Below the pieces are notes generated by a model. That model had not been told where the DNA came from. It ran no database searches and worked only from the letters and a program-made list of their open reading frames with translations. The position numbers and the translations under genes were made by a program. From contig JACVCB010000019.1 of the NCBI GenBank assembly GCA_016742255.1, forward strand, positions 14,001-78,000: DNA of 64,000 nt, written 5' to 3'. Positions 37,563 to 47,817 of the stretch are shown here, in pieces. The stretch's first letter is position 1. Each line of letters starts with the position of its first letter. This DNA comes from Leptospira sp. (GTDB lineage Bacteria > Spirochaetota > Leptospiria > Leptospirales > Leptospiraceae).

Positions 37563-37901
37563 ATGTTTGTTGCAGTATACACCAAGACTATGAAACCAAA
37601 TCATTATACCGAAATACCCTCAACTTTTGAAGTTCAATTGGAATCATTAAAGGATTACGATTCGAAAAAACATATCAGTGCCCGGGGAATCAAATTTTTC
37701 CATCCTTATGACATTGAAGTGCCTTCGATTTTAAAAATATCTTTAAAAATGATTTCGATGACAGGTTCAATCGACTTTCTTGTGAAAACCTTAAAGTCAG
37801 AGAAAGTGGATCAGGAAGACTTATACGAAATCCATTGTAATTTTTATGACACAAATGCTGAAAAAGAAGACGAAGTGTTGGAGTTTATCAGGAGTTTCTA
37901 A
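37563..37901 (+). CDS. Small PilZ-like protein, probably not binding c-di-GMP
   Basis: 112 residues from ATG 37563 (TTG 37539 and ATG 37590 are alternatives). The pattern matches a PilZ barrel: IPSTFEVQLESL, HISARGIKFFHPYDIEVPSILKISLKM, then DLYEIHCNFYDTNAEKEDEVLEFIRSF. The c-di-GMP motifs RxxxR and [D/N]xSxxG are missing or changed (HISARG with His first). The family call is moderate. It follows the symporter gene by 53 bases. Confidence 0.5.
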   Translation: MFVAVYTKTMKPNHYTEIPSTFEVQLESLKDYDSKKHISARGIKFFHPYDIEVPSILKISLKMISMTGSIDFLVKTLKSEKVDQEDLYEIHCNFYDTNAEKEDEVLEFIRSF

Positions 37902-37906
37902 TTCCT

Positions 37907-38692
37907 TCAAAGGGTTCCGTTTTTTTCTCCCATCCATTGGAAGGTCTCTTCACTAAATGACTTTTCTTTGGGACCGTATTGCATCAGCCACCGCGTTGGT
38001 GGTAAAAATCCGTCCGTATTCAGGCCATAACCCCCACCTAACGGGGCACCAATTTTAGATCGTAACTCAAAGTGGAGGTGGGCGGGATAACTTCCTCCCG
38101 CATCACCAATGGTTCCAATCCATTCCGTTTTTTTCACAAATTGGCCTGGTTCTACATCGATTGTGTGGAGATGAGCATATACTGTTTCTAAATAATAGAA
38201 TTTTCCATTTGGCAAGTTCTGCTGGTGGACAATCCGAATCACCTTTCCCCAACCACCACCATAATCAGCAATTTCGGAAACGACTCCATTACCAAAGGCA
38301 TAAACCGGGGCTGCATAATCAGAGTCACCACCAGTGAGTGCATTCCAATCTTCACCTAGGTGTTTTCTCCCACCAAATTTTGCATTTTCAGCACCAAACT
38401 TTTGCGCTAGGTAATACCCATCTGCATACTTTCCCCCGACAGGGAATTCAAAATCAATTGCATGGAATGTTGGATACCGTTTGAGGATGGGGAAGGGGTC
38501 AGTGGTTCGCACTTCCCCGGATGCTTCCATCCAACCAAAAAGTGGATTTCCTTGGTAGGAATACCCTTTGGAGGCACAACCTGTTCCTAGGATGAGAAGT
38601 GTTAGGAAACAGATTGTGTTTTTGTACGAACGTGACAAATGGATTGTTTTACTTGGATACCAACTGTTTTTGTTTGCGAGAAGAAAGAACAT
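37907..38692 (-). CDS. M23 (LytM) family lipoprotein
   Basis: 261 residues from ATG 38692. Its lipobox LILGTGC lies near residue 39, which makes a long leader; a TTG at 38638 gives an ideal 21-residue signal peptide and a start 10 bases after the upstream stop, so it is a serious alternative. The domain is M23-type: HLGEDWN (HxxxD), YAHLHTIDVEPGQFVKKTEWIGTIGDAGGSYPAHLHFEL with HLH. It should cleave peptidoglycan or regulate it from the outer membrane. It follows the monooxygenase gene, overlapping its end by 44 bases if ATG 38692 is used. Confidence 0.82.
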   Translation of the reverse strand: MFFLLANKNSWYPSKTIHLSRSYKNTICFLTLLILGTGCASKGYSYQGNPLFGWMEASGEVRTTDPFPILKRYPTFHAIDFEFPVGGKYADGYYLAQKFGAENAKFGGRKHLGEDWNALTGGDSDYAAPVYAFGNGVVSEIADYGGGWGKVIRIVHQQNLPNGKFYYLETVYAHLHTIDVEPGQFVKKTEWIGTIGDAGGSYPAHLHFELRSKIGAPLGGGYGLNTDGFLPPTRWLMQYGPKEKSFSEETFQWMGEKNGTL

Positions 38693-40067
38693 GGCTCTTC
38701 TCTGAATGGTACATGGCACGTGCTTCGATTGGCAAATGGTTTCCTTCCTTTGCTGCTCTTTTTTTACCTTGTTCCATTTCTTTTTTCATATCATACAAAA
38801 AGCTATCGTAATCCACTTGGATGGTGTGCCTTGTGCTACTCACGTATCTTTTTTTCATCGCCTTCTCATCTTTTAGAATGCTTCTTTCCATTTCTTCTTT
38901 GGATGGCAAAACATAGTTTCCAGTTAGGTACTGAGAAATCCATTTCCCTTGGCATTCTGCTAGTGGCATAATGGCACCTAACGGTTGCATGAGGCCCACA
39001 AAAAACAAATTGTGAATCCCGGGTTTCATCATCTTATAATAAAGTGGGATATAATTGTTTGGCGCAGAGAGAAAATCTTCTTCAAAAAAAGGAAATTTGA
39101 TATTATACCCTGTGCAGTAAATGAGAACATCCGCTTCTTCTTCGGTTCCATCCGCAAAGGCAATTTTTTTCCCACGGAGTTCTGTGATAACAGGTTTTGG
39201 TTTGATATCACCACGACCGAGTCTCACAAGTAAGTCTTGGGAAATGGTTGGGTGAGCAGACCCAAATTTATGATCTGGTTTTGGTAAACCAAAGTCTTCC
39301 ATTTTCCCCACTCCAAAACGAATTAGAAGGTGAGCGAGTGTTTGTTGGATGAAAAATGGAACCCAATGCGGAGTGTATTCGGTTAATTTGTCTAATGGTT
39401 TTCCAAAGAGATAATTGGGGATGACATACGCACCTCTCCTTGCGGACAAAAATACTTTTTTAGCAACACCAGGTCTCGATAATTCTACCGAGATATCCAT
39501 GGCACTATTCCCCATGCCAAGAACCACTACGTTTTTTCCTTCGCAGTTAACAGGTGTTTTTGGGTCTACATAGGAATGTGAATGGATGGTTTGTCCGGAA
39601 AATTTTCCCGGGAAAGCCGGGTCGGGCCAACGTTCACTCCAGTGATGGCCATTCGCAACAACTAACACATCATAGATTTGTGTGGGTCCTTTTTCTGGTG
39701 TGATCCTCCAAAGACCATCTTCTGTACGTTCGGCTTTTTTCACTCCATTTTTGAATTGGATGTGTTTGCGAAGTCCAAAGTGGTCTACATAGGATAAAAA
39801 GTATTGTTGGATGGGCTCGTGATTGGGATAATCAGGGTAGTTTGTTGGCATTGGGAAATCACGGTATTCCATTCTGTCCCGATGGGTGTTGATGTGTAAG
39901 GATTTATAAATATTACTCAGGCCATTGTCATTTTTGTAACGCCAGTTGCCACCAACATCACTTCCCTTTTCATAACAATCAAACGGAATGCCGTGTTCTT
40001 TTAAGGATTTGATGACGGTGATTCCAGAAGAACCAGCTCCAATTACACATACTTTAGGAAGTGCCAT
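38649..40067 (-). CDS. Flavin-containing monooxygenase-like protein
   Basis: 472 residues. FAD loop VCVIGAGSSGITVIKSL, then DVGGNWRY, NADPH loop VVVLGMGNSAMDIS, and the FMO signature at FSGQTIHSHSY (FxGxxxHxxxY). The C-terminal ends in a basic Lys/Arg tail. FMO-like enzymes add one oxygen to N, S or ketone substrates; the natural substrate here is unknown. It is separated by 194 bases from the next upstream gene and probably has its own promoter there. Confidence 0.88.
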   Translation of the reverse strand: MALPKVCVIGAGSSGITVIKSLKEHGIPFDCYEKGSDVGGNWRYKNDNGLSNIYKSLHINTHRDRMEYRDFPMPTNYPDYPNHEPIQQYFLSYVDHFGLRKHIQFKNGVKKAERTEDGLWRITPEKGPTQIYDVLVVANGHHWSERWPDPAFPGKFSGQTIHSHSYVDPKTPVNCEGKNVVVLGMGNSAMDISVELSRPGVAKKVFLSARRGAYVIPNYLFGKPLDKLTEYTPHWVPFFIQQTLAHLLIRFGVGKMEDFGLPKPDHKFGSAHPTISQDLLVRLGRGDIKPKPVITELRGKKIAFADGTEEEADVLIYCTGYNIKFPFFEEDFLSAPNNYIPLYYKMMKPGIHNLFFVGLMQPLGAIMPLAECQGKWISQYLTGNYVLPSKEEMERSILKDEKAMKKRYVSSTRHTIQVDYDSFLYDMKKEMEQGKKRAAKEGNHLPIEARAMYHSEKSHVLSSRKQKQLVSK

Positions 40068-40261
40068 AAGGGATCTCTCTTACTCTTGTTACAGATTTAC
40101 TTTAGGGACAAATGTTTAGAATCAAGAACATCGTTATCAAGTAGATTTTACACAATGATAGAAAAAAGTAACTGAATTGAGTTTAAATAGGCGACAGATC
40201 GATCCTGAACCAAAGGTAAAATTGTGAAATTCCCGATGGTTAGAAAAAAATCAAATGTGAA

Positions 40262-41686
40262 TTAGAATGGCTTTCGAAATAGGTATTTGGTTTCCCTTAG
40301 AAAAACAAATAAAATTTGAAAGGATAAGGAACAATAAAAGTATAAGAAGATAAAATAAAAAACAAACAAATGTTTTGTTAGTTCAAAGGTTCCATCACCG
40401 AAAATGGTTGCGTAAAAGCTAAGATAGAGTAACAGAATTGTGATTAGGTAATGTTTGGCGGGAAAATTTTTCCGGACATATGGACTTAATAATAACATAA
40501 AGACAAATATAGGAAAATAGAATAAATAAGTAAAATACTGGCTTTGTAATGCTATGATTTGATGGTTTAGAGTAAAAATATCTTTCTCTAATTTACCTTC
40601 TTCTGTCTGTGGGTATTCAAAGTTGATCCATCCTTTCGTTTCAATGAGTGCATGGTTGGTTAACTCAAAAAACAAATTTGGATTTTTCATTAAAAATAAT
40701 ATTAATTTTGAATACCCAATGTCCATAATCTCAGGACATGGATGACCATTCCAGAACTGGCCTTCAAACCAATTTTTACCAATGTAATTCTCACATTGTT
40801 TGTTTAATTGAAAATTTTCTTGAATTTGTGCTGGTTTGGAATATTTAAAAACAAACCCTAAAATCGTATTTGTTTTATTAATTTCTTTAATAAATGAATC
40901 ATCATAATGACTTTTTTTATAAAGTAAAATACTGCTAACCAGAGTTATGATTAAGATAGTAACATGTTTAGTAAGTTGTGTTTTTCTTTTGGTCTTATTC
41001 CTCTTAAGGAAATAAAAAATACTTAAGCCAATAAAAACAATGGCTAATGGAGAATATTGTTTTTTCGTAAAAAAGAGCAGAATGGCAAAGATGAATAAAA
41101 AGTAGTTAAGTTTATTGTTATAACTAATTTGAAGTTGAGATAAGATAATGAACAGAAATGTTAAAAAGATGATGCCCGAGGGTTCGGCATAAAATGTATT
41201 AAAATAGAGTAAAACAGCTGGGTCGGAAATTAAAAACGTTAATATTAAAATCTGGACTTTCTGAAAAGTAGACATTCGATTTTTCAAATGAAATAAACTT
41301 AAAAAAATAACGATAGAGAGAATACGAACGATACCGATCGATTGTAATTGAAATTTCTCATTCAAAACGGATGAATATAAAAATGTGGGGAATTGAAAAA
41401 TGAGTTCAGTGCTAACAAAACACGAGTCAAAATCGTATTCAATTAATGGATTGTTAAAAAAACCTTTGTATTCATACTCTCTAATCGGTTTACTATGTGC
41501 TTTTTCGATTAGTGAGTTGTCTACTGGGAAAACTGCATAACATCTGGTATATCGATTCGCATCAAAATTGTTAGCATATCCTTTTAACGGTGAAGAAATA
41601 AGAAAGAATATAGATTTGATAAGAAAAAAGATAAGGATAGAATCATATAGATAAGTTTTTAGCTTAGATTGAAAAATTTTTTCCAT
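40262..41686 (-). CDS. A+T-rich polytopic membrane protein of unknown function
   Basis: 474 residues with 10 to 12 hydrophobic helices and a large extracytoplasmic loop between helix 1 and 2 (NFDANRYTRCYAVFPVD to LIFQFPTFLYSS). Asn, Lys, Phe and Ile are much more frequent than in neighbours, so codon use is A+T-rich. The arrangement, first helix then a long loop then many helices, resembles GT-C glycosyltransferases, but no DD/DE motif could be confirmed. Sign of transfer is possible. It follows the thioredoxin-like pair. Confidence 0.6.
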   Translation of the reverse strand: MEKIFQSKLKTYLYDSILIFFLIKSIFFLISSPLKGYANNFDANRYTRCYAVFPVDNSLIEKAHSKPIREYEYKGFFNNPLIEYDFDSCFVSTELIFQFPTFLYSSVLNEKFQLQSIGIVRILSIVIFLSLFHLKNRMSTFQKVQILILTFLISDPAVLLYFNTFYAEPSGIIFLTFLFIILSQLQISYNNKLNYFLFIFAILLFFTKKQYSPLAIVFIGLSIFYFLKRNKTKRKTQLTKHVTILIITLVSSILLYKKSHYDDSFIKEINKTNTILGFVFKYSKPAQIQENFQLNKQCENYIGKNWFEGQFWNGHPCPEIMDIGYSKLILFLMKNPNLFFELTNHALIETKGWINFEYPQTEEGKLEKDIFTLNHQIIALQSQYFTYLFYFPIFVFMLLLSPYVRKNFPAKHYLITILLLYLSFYATIFGDGTFELTKHLFVFYFIFLYFYCSLSFQILFVFLRETKYLFRKPF

Positions 41687-41716
41687 TTGGAATAGGATTT
41701 ACTTAACTTTTGGCTA

Positions 41717-42244
41717 TTACAAACTTTCTAAAAAATCCTTCACTTCCTTTTCTACATTCGAAATTTGAATTTTTGTAATTTTCCCTTGTTTTAATTGGAT
41801 CATTGTCACGGAACCTTTTGTCCTAGGAAATGGATCCGCTAATTTTTCTTCTCTCACCAAACGAAGAGTATATGGATAGGATTTCATTTTAGGAAGTGCC
41901 ACAAATCTTGTGATGAGGCTTGGCATTCTATGGATGTCGGAAATGAGAACTGCTTGTTTGGACTCCAAATACCCTTTGTTTTCCTTCTCCAAGATGGGAT
42001 GGATAATCTTACTCGCATCCATATCGGAAATGAAGAATACTTTAATGGTTTCCTTTGGGATGGGACTTGGTTCTTCCCATTGGTTGGTATAAGGAATTTC
42101 AGGGAGTGAGTCACCAACTTTCAAAGTTTGGATTGTCGGTTCTTCAGCTATGAGAGAAGAAACAACCAAAATGTTAAAAAGGAAAAGGAGTTTAAATCCA
42201 ATTGAGAGTGAATGAGTGAGGTAAATTGGAGTATTTAGTTTCAT
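41717..42244 (-). CDS. Exported thioredoxin-fold-like protein without cysteine
   Basis: 175 residues. A hydrophobic signal segment (FKLLFLFNILVVSSLIAEE) is followed by a hydrophilic domain with TLKVGDSLPEIPYTNQW (opening strand of a peroxiredoxin or thioredoxin-like fold) and VFFISDMDASKIIHPILEKENKGYL, QAVLISDIHRMPSLITRFV and SYPYTLRLVREEKLADPFPRTKGSVTMIQLKQGKI. No cysteine is present, so it has no redox pair. It is 13 bases downstream of a CxxC lipoprotein and may be its partner. Confidence 0.55.
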   Translation of the reverse strand: MKLNTPIYLTHSLSIGFKLLFLFNILVVSSLIAEEPTIQTLKVGDSLPEIPYTNQWEEPSPIPKETIKVFFISDMDASKIIHPILEKENKGYLESKQAVLISDIHRMPSLITRFVALPKMKSYPYTLRLVREEKLADPFPRTKGSVTMIQLKQGKITKIQISNVEKEVKDFLESL

Positions 42245-42257
42245 GATGTTTCCCTTT

Positions 42258-42704
42258 TTACAGTTTATATAAATATGCGAGTACTTGTTCTTTTGTCATC
42301 TTACTTGCGTTAGAAAATTCACCACCTTTTGTAGAGGTTATGAATTCCCCTTTGGGTGAAATAACAACAAGTGATGGGATTCCATTTTGAATTGGATTTC
42401 CTAGTAGTTCATTGAGACTTAAGTTTTTGTCAAATCGACCAACATCAACCTTCATCACAACAAATTCTGAATCGAGTAAAGTTTTGGTTTCTGGATCGGC
42501 AAAAATTCCATCTAATGCCTTACAGTCGGGGCACCAATCGGCACCAAAGACAACGATGAGTTTCCGATTTTCCAAATTCGCTTTTGCTAAGGACGACTCG
42601 TATTGGGTGAGAATTATGTCTCTTTGTTTCGAGCAGTGAGTAGGAAGGAGGAGTGTGGTACTTAAAAAGAGGAGTGAGAAAATCGTTTGGAATCGGTGTT
42701 CCAT
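42258..42704 (-). CDS. Thioredoxin-fold lipoprotein with WCPDC
   Basis: 148 residues. Signal peptide with lipobox (LLLPTHCSK, Cys near 24) and a thioredoxin-like domain with LIVVFGADWCPDCKALDG and the cis-proline loop GIPSLVVISP. It is probably a periplasmic thiol reductase or oxidase fixed in a membrane. Its ATG follows a T6 run and a perfect hairpin, so no ribosome-binding site lies at normal spacing. Confidence 0.8.
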   Translation of the reverse strand: MEHRFQTIFSLLFLSTTLLLPTHCSKQRDIILTQYESSLAKANLENRKLIVVFGADWCPDCKALDGIFADPETKTLLDSEFVVMKVDVGRFDKNLSLNELLGNPIQNGIPSLVVISPKGEFITSTKGGEFSNASKMTKEQVLAYLYKL

Positions 42705-42711
42705 AAAAAAT

Positions 42712-42729
42712 GCGGAAGGATCCTTCCGC
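42712..42729 (-). terminator. Perfect palindrome with T-run, probable terminator or attenuator
   Basis: GCGGAAGGA-TCCTTCCGC, nine-base arms without centre. On the minus strand it is followed by A then T6 and then the ATG of the thioredoxin lipoprotein; on the plus strand by TTCGATTATTTTTT. It may stop transcription from the 49-aa gene, or act as an attenuator before the thioredoxin gene. Confidence 0.7.
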
Positions 42730-42734
42730 TTCGA

Positions 42735-42884
42735 TTATTTTTTCGCGATTTCTTTTAAGATTTCTTGTCTTTTTTTGTCTTTCTCGATGTGCGAAAGAGA
42801 CAACCAATCACGTTTCAATTGTTTCTCTGAAACACCTTTAAAGGTTGCATATTTGCCGAGGATTTTTGCTGTTTTTGCGTTCAT
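42735..42884 (-). CDS. Small basic hypothetical protein (49 aa)
   Basis: 49 residues, MNAKTAKILGKYATFKGVSE then KQLKRDWLSLSHIEKDKKRQ and a Lys-rich end. Fifteen Lys or Arg and a regular helix-turn-helix-like layout make a nucleic-acid or ribosome-associated role conceivable. No strong ribosome-binding site is seen. A hairpin with T-run follows its stop, as expected for a separately transcribed small gene. It is divergent from valS. No family recognised. Confidence 0.6.
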   Translation of the reverse strand: MNAKTAKILGKYATFKGVSEKQLKRDWLSLSHIEKDKKRQEILKEIAKK

Positions 42885-42947
42885 GCCGACCAGATTCTTT
42901 TAGTCCAGCTTTCTGTCAATGCGAACCTAAGAGACTTTGTTTCATCC

Positions 42948-42977
42948 TTGACCCCAATACTCACTGCGAAACATAGT
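42948..42977 (+). promoter_or_regulatory. Candidate promoter of the valS unit
   Basis: TTGACC (42948-42953), 18-base spacer, CATAGT (42972-42977), 25 bases before the valS ATG. Sequence inference only. Confidence 0.45.
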
Positions 42978-43002
42978 AAAGTCCAAGAAATCGATCGACC
43001 TT

Positions 43003-45687
43003 ATGAAATCACATCTACCTGACCGTTACGATCCTGAATCTGTAGAACCAAAGTGGAACCAAATCTGGGAAGAAAAAAAAACCTTTGCTCCTGATACTTC
43101 ACGCAAAGAAACTTTTTCCATCGTCATCCCACCTCCAAATGTCACTGGGAATTTACACATTGGGCATGCACTCAATCATACCATCCAAGACATCATTATA
43201 CGCATTGAACGGAAAAAAGGGAAAAACGTGGTTTGGGTTCCAGGGATGGACCATGCTGGGATTGCGACACAAGTTGTTGTGGAACGCGAACTGGCAAAAG
43301 AAGGAAAATCCAGAACTGATTTTACTCGCGAAGGATTCATCGAAAAAGTTTGGGAATGGAAAGCACACTCAGGTGGAATGATTGCCAAACAACAACGGTT
43401 ACTCGGTGAGTCAGTTGATTGGTCCAAAGAACGATTTACTTTTGATGAAGGTTTATCTAAAGCCGTCATAAAAGTATTTCGCACATTATTTGATGAAGGT
43501 TTGATTTACCGTGGGGAACGTATCATCAATTGGTGTCCTGTTACCAAAACTGCCATTTCGGATATTGAAGTAGAATACAAGGAAAAACAAGGCAAACTTT
43601 ATCATATCAAATACCCAAAAGCTGAATTCAAATCCAAAGACCCAAAAACATTAAGTGCAGGGGAATACATTGTTGTAGCGACAACAAGGCCAGAAACAAT
43701 GTTTGGTGACGTGGCAGTTTGTGCTCACCCAGATGACAAACGTTATTCGGCTTTAAAAGATAAATTTGTATTTTTACCAATCGCTGAAAAAGAAATTCCA
43801 GTTTTGTTTGATTCCTTTGTCGACCAAGAATTTGGATCGGGCCTTGTGAAAATCACACCAGCTCATGACCCAAATGACTATGAAGCGGGCCAACGACTAA
43901 AACTCACACCTATCAACATTATGAATCTGGATGGTACACTCAATGACCATGCAGGTAAGTACAATGGTTTGGATCGTTTTGAAGCACGCAAACGTGTTGT
44001 AGAAGAATTAGAATCCAAAGGTTATATTGAAAAAATAGAAACCCATGTCCACAGTGTCGGCCATAACCAAAGAGGTGGGGCTGTCATTGAACCATTGTTA
44101 TCCACACAATGGTTTGTGAAAATTGAATCCCTTGCAAAACCAGCCATTGAAGTTGTCAAATCAGGCAAGGTTCAGTTCCAACCAAAGATGTGGGAAAAAA
44201 CCTACTTTGAATGGATGGAAAATATCCGTGATTGGTGTATCTCTCGGCAATTATGGTGGGGTCATCGTATCCCTGCTTATTATGCACCAAACGGTGATAT
44301 GGTGGTTGCTGAGTCTTTAGAGGAAGCCATTTCATTGTTTCAGAAAAAAGGAATCTCTATTACTGCCGACACCATCAAACAAGACGAAGATGTATTAGAC
44401 ACTTGGTTCTCTTCTGGGCTTTGGCCATTTTCCGTTTTTGGTTGGCCAGAAAAAACAGAAGAACTCAAACAGTATTACCCAACTTCAGTTCTCGTCACAG
44501 GATTTGATATCATCTTCTTTTGGGTTGCTCGTATGATTATGAACGGACTCAAATTTATGGGCGATGTCCCGTTTCATAAAGTGCTTATTCATGGTCTTGT
44601 TCGTGACAAAGACGGAAAGAAGTTTAGTAAGTCACTCGGTAACGTAGTAGATCCTTTGGATATGATGTCCAAATACGGAACGGATTCTTTCCGATTCTTT
44701 TTGGCTGCAGTGTTACCGGAAGGAAAAGATATTCTCTTCGACGAATCTAGGTTAGATGGTTATCGTTCCTTCTGTAATAAAATTTGGAATTCCAGCCGAT
44801 TCATTTTTATGAATTTGCCAGAAGACTTTTCTCCTAAAGAACCTGATTTAAATGCATTGGAAGACACTGACCTTTGGATCTTACATGAATTTGATTTGAT
44901 GCTTGGTCGATATGAAAAAGCTTACTCTGGTTACCTTTTCTTTGAAATGGCGAATGCGATTTATGATTTCGTTTGGGGTTCGTTTTGCGATTGGTATTTG
45001 GAACTAACCAAAGCTCGTGTGTATGGAAATGTGACACCAGAGTCTGCAGAAAAAGCACGCCAAGTGCTTGTGAGTGTATTAAAAAAATCACTCGGACTCC
45101 TTCATCCTTTTATGCCATTCATCACAGAGGAAATCCATTCCCTTCTGGAGTCAAAGGAACTCGCAAAAACAGAATTTCCAAAAGCCTATGGAGTTTCGGA
45201 AACTTCACCTGCTGTGGTTCGGATGGAACTTGTTCGTGAGATCATTACCAAAATTCGAAACATGCGAGCTGAGCTCGGAGTAAAACCTGAAAAAAAATGT
45301 AAGGTCATCCTCAAATGTGCAAATAAAGAATTAAAAGAAATGATGGAACGAGAAAGTAAATCCATCCTTCAATTATCCAAAGCAGAGAGTTTGGAATTTT
45401 TAGATTCCTATGAATTAAAAAACACAGACTCAGTCGGTGCATTCTCGATTGGAGAAATCATTTTACCACTCGAGGGGATTTTTGATTTCGAAAAGGAAAA
45501 ACAAAGATTGGAGAAAGAAAAAAAACAAATCCAATCCGAAATGGAAAAGTTAGAAAACAAAATTAACAATCCATCCTTTTTGGAAAAAGCAAAACCAGAT
45601 GTAGTTGAGAAAGAAAGAGAAAAATACAATACTTGGAAAGAGAAATTAGAAAGTACAATTAGGGCGTTAGAAAAAATTGGAACATAA
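43003..45687 (+). CDS. valS: Valyl-tRNA synthetase
   Basis: 894 residues. Class I motifs: [19 protein letters not shown] (HIGH) and [13 protein letters not shown] (KMSKS form). An editing (CP1) domain lies between, with [10 protein letters not shown]; a C-terminal coiled coil ([22 protein letters not shown]) is of the ValS type that clamps tRNA. It charges tRNA-Val. First of a six-gene plus-strand run; its end overlaps purD. Confidence 0.97.
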   Translation: MKSHLPDRYDPESVEPKWNQIWEEKKTFAPDTSRKETFSIVIPPPNVTGNLHIGHALNHTIQDIIIRIERKKGKNVVWVPGMDHAGIATQVVVERELAKEGKSRTDFTREGFIEKVWEWKAHSGGMIAKQQRLLGESVDWSKERFTFDEGLSKAVIKVFRTLFDEGLIYRGERIINWCPVTKTAISDIEVEYKEKQGKLYHIKYPKAEFKSKDPKTLSAGEYIVVATTRPETMFGDVAVCAHPDDKRYSALKDKFVFLPIAEKEIPVLFDSFVDQEFGSGLVKITPAHDPNDYEAGQRLKLTPINIMNLDGTLNDHAGKYNGLDRFEARKRVVEELESKGYIEKIETHVHSVGHNQRGGAVIEPLLSTQWFVKIESLAKPAIEVVKSGKVQFQPKMWEKTYFEWMENIRDWCISRQLWWGHRIPAYYAPNGDMVVAESLEEAISLFQKKGISITADTIKQDEDVLDTWFSSGLWPFSVFGWPEKTEELKQYYPTSVLVTGFDIIFFWVARMIMNGLKFMGDVPFHKVLIHGLVRDKDGKKFSKSLGNVVDPLDMMSKYGTDSFRFFLAAVLPEGKDILFDESRLDGYRSFCNKIWNSSRFIFMNLPEDFSPKEPDLNALEDTDLWILHEFDLMLGRYEKAYSGYLFFEMANAIYDFVWGSFCDWYLELTKARVYGNVTPESAEKARQVLVSVLKKSLGLLHPFMPFITEEIHSLLESKELAKTEFPKAYGVSETSPAVVRMELVREIITKIRNMRAELGVKPEKKCKVILKCANKELKEMMERESKSILQLSKAESLEFLDSYELKNTDSVGAFSIGEIILPLEGIFDFEKEKQRLEKEKKQIQSEMEKLENKINNPSFLEKAKPDVVEKEREKYNTWKEKLESTIRALEKIGT

Positions 45688-46954
45688 ATATAAAGTTTTA
45701 CTTCTTGGAAGTGGTGGCAGAGAACACGCATTAGCGGACGTGATCTCAAAATCTAACTCTTTGGAATCGTTGAAGGTATTCCCAGGAAATGGAGGATTTG
45801 CAACGGAGCTCCTGCTAGGAGCAGATGAAATTTCCATTACTGATAAATCTAAGTTTTTAGAATATATAAAGATTTCCAAAACAAATCTTGTTGTGGTGGG
45901 ACCAGAAGACCCACTTGTCAATGGAATTGCCGATTGGTGTGATGAAGTTGGTATCCCTTGTTTTGGTCCATCTGCCTATTGTGCACAGGTAGAAGGTAGT
46001 AAACATTTTGCAAAAGAAATGATGAAACGAGCAAAAGTTCCCACAGCTTCTTTTGCTGTATTTACAGACCATGAATCGGCTTGGAGTTATGCTCAAAAAG
46101 AAATGTTACCAATGGTTGTCAAAGCAGATGGTTTGGCAGCGGGAAAAGGTGTTACAGTTGCTTTTGAATTGAAAGAAGTCAAACGAGCATTAGATGAAAT
46201 ATTTTTAGAATCAAAATTTGGTCAAAGTGGAAACAAAGTAGTCATCGAATCCTTTTTAGAAGGGGAAGAAGCTTCTTTATTTGTCATTACTGATGGAGAC
46301 AGGTATATGTGTTTGCCTGCTGCCCAAGACCACAAACGTGCTTACGATGGAGACATTGGACCAAACACAGGTGGGATGGGAGCGTATGCACCAGCACCAA
46401 TTGTGACTGATGTTGTACTTTCAAAAGTTAAATCGAGAATCATCGAACCAATGTTAGAAGACTTTCGTAATGCAGGACATCCTTACAAAGGACTATTATA
46501 CGTGGGTCTAATGATCACAAAAGAAGGAGAACCCAATGTGGTCGAATTCAATTGTCGGTTCGGTGATCCTGAAACACAATGTGTGTTACGATTACTTGAT
46601 GAAGACATTTTGCCGATTTTTTATGCATCTGCTACAGGTAATTTACCAGAAAGGAATTTAAAATTGAAATCTGGCTCTTCTGCGATTGTTGTACTTGCAG
46701 CAAAAGGATACCCTGATGCTCCTGAAAAAGGAATGGTGTTAGAAATTCCACCAAACGAAGGGAATGTGGTAGTATACCATGCAGGAACAAAAAAAGAAAA
46801 CCAAACGATCCTTGCCAGTGGTGGACGTATCCTTGGGATCACATCGTTTGGATCCAGTTTAAAAGATGCGATTAATGATTGTTATGTATTTCTGTCGAAA
46901 GTAAAAGCACCAAATACATTTTATCGAAAAGATATTGGTAGGAGAGCTCTGTAA
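45677..46954 (+). CDS. purD: Phosphoribosylamine-glycine ligase
   Basis: 425 residues starting at TTG 45677 inside the last codons of valS, the only start that keeps the N-terminal [20 protein letters not shown]-grasp motifs: [34 protein letters not shown] and [17 protein letters not shown]. Joins phosphoribosylamine and glycine in purine synthesis. Confidence 0.96.
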   Translation: MEHKYKVLLLGSGGREHALADVISKSNSLESLKVFPGNGGFATELLLGADEISITDKSKFLEYIKISKTNLVVVGPEDPLVNGIADWCDEVGIPCFGPSAYCAQVEGSKHFAKEMMKRAKVPTASFAVFTDHESAWSYAQKEMLPMVVKADGLAAGKGVTVAFELKEVKRALDEIFLESKFGQSGNKVVIESFLEGEEASLFVITDGDRYMCLPAAQDHKRAYDGDIGPNTGGMGAYAPAPIVTDVVLSKVKSRIIEPMLEDFRNAGHPYKGLLYVGLMITKEGEPNVVEFNCRFGDPETQCVLRLLDEDILPIFYASATGNLPERNLKLKSGSSAIVVLAAKGYPDAPEKGMVLEIPPNEGNVVVYHAGTKKENQTILASGGRILGITSFGSSLKDAINDCYVFLSKVKAPNTFYRKDIGRRAL

Positions 46955-47794
46955 GTGCCATTTAGTCTCTCAGGAAATTTTAAATCTTGCGAACGTTCTA
47001 AACTTCGCAATTTTGAAAAACACCTAGGGATTATTTTATCTGAAAACCAAACTCAACTCCAACAACATTTGATGATCCGAAGAGCCCTACAAAACTTGAG
47101 TGGTTCTGTCAGTGTTTTGTCAAGTCTCAGTCGCCAAGAGTTACTTTCCTTCATCTTCATCTTAACTCAGTTTGGTGATATCACTCGCACGGAAACACCT
47201 CCAGAATATTTACAATTAGAATCCATTCCTTATGTGATTGAATGGTCAAAGGGTCATTATATGATCCCACTTGAAATTTTGGAACATTTGGCTCATGAAA
47301 GGATTTTTAAAGACCAAGGGTATTTGTTTGCTCTCATTCCTGCTCTTCCCATCAAAGAAAAAAAATCTTGGATCAGATGGATCGGTGTAGATTATGAAAA
47401 AGGTGGCGACAGGGATTTAAATTTTGAAATTTATTTCCAATGTCGTGTGTTACAAAAACCTTTTTTAGGTAAGTCACTTGTACAAGAATCAGAGATTCGA
47501 TTGGAACAAATTTGGCCACGGGGCAAAAACGAATACATTGATTGGTTTTATAAAGGTTTATCTACATTTTATTATGCAATGGAAGAGATGAGCCGAAAAG
47601 AAAAGGATCCATTTTTACTTCATGTAATCGAACTCATCAAATCAGGAAAATTCATCCTGAAACGGTTACCTGATAGTTATGGAAAAGAATCGAGTTATTC
47701 TCTAGTGGGAACTGTAGAAGGAAATACTCCTCAACTGAGAGAAATCACATTCCAATGGGAAGTGCAACGTTTACGTAAAGATTCTTTGTTTTAA
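46955..47794 (+). CDS. Conserved hypothetical protein between purD and prfB
   Basis: 279 residues starting at GTG 46955, directly after the purD stop, with AGGAGA about 11 bases upstream. The protein is soluble; it opens with [20 protein letters not shown] and has strand-helix alternation later ([54 protein letters not shown]). No domain is recognised. Position suggests transcription with valS-purD-prfB. Confidence 0.7.
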   Translation: MPFSLSGNFKSCERSKLRNFEKHLGIILSENQTQLQQHLMIRRALQNLSGSVSVLSSLSRQELLSFIFILTQFGDITRTETPPEYLQLESIPYVIEWSKGHYMIPLEILEHLAHERIFKDQGYLFALIPALPIKEKKSWIRWIGVDYEKGGDRDLNFEIYFQCRVLQKPFLGKSLVQESEIRLEQIWPRGKNEYIDWFYKGLSTFYYAMEEMSRKEKDPFLLHVIELIKSGKFILKRLPDSYGKESSYSLVGTVEGNTPQLREITFQWEVQRLRKDSLF

Positions 47795-47817
47795 TCTACA
47801 CTTCGGATTTACGCATT

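Noticed and set aside
42712..42729. BamHI-containing palindrome as a cloning artefact
   Set aside because: The extended 18-base symmetry plus flanking T-runs fits a natural hairpin, and reading frames on both sides are intact.
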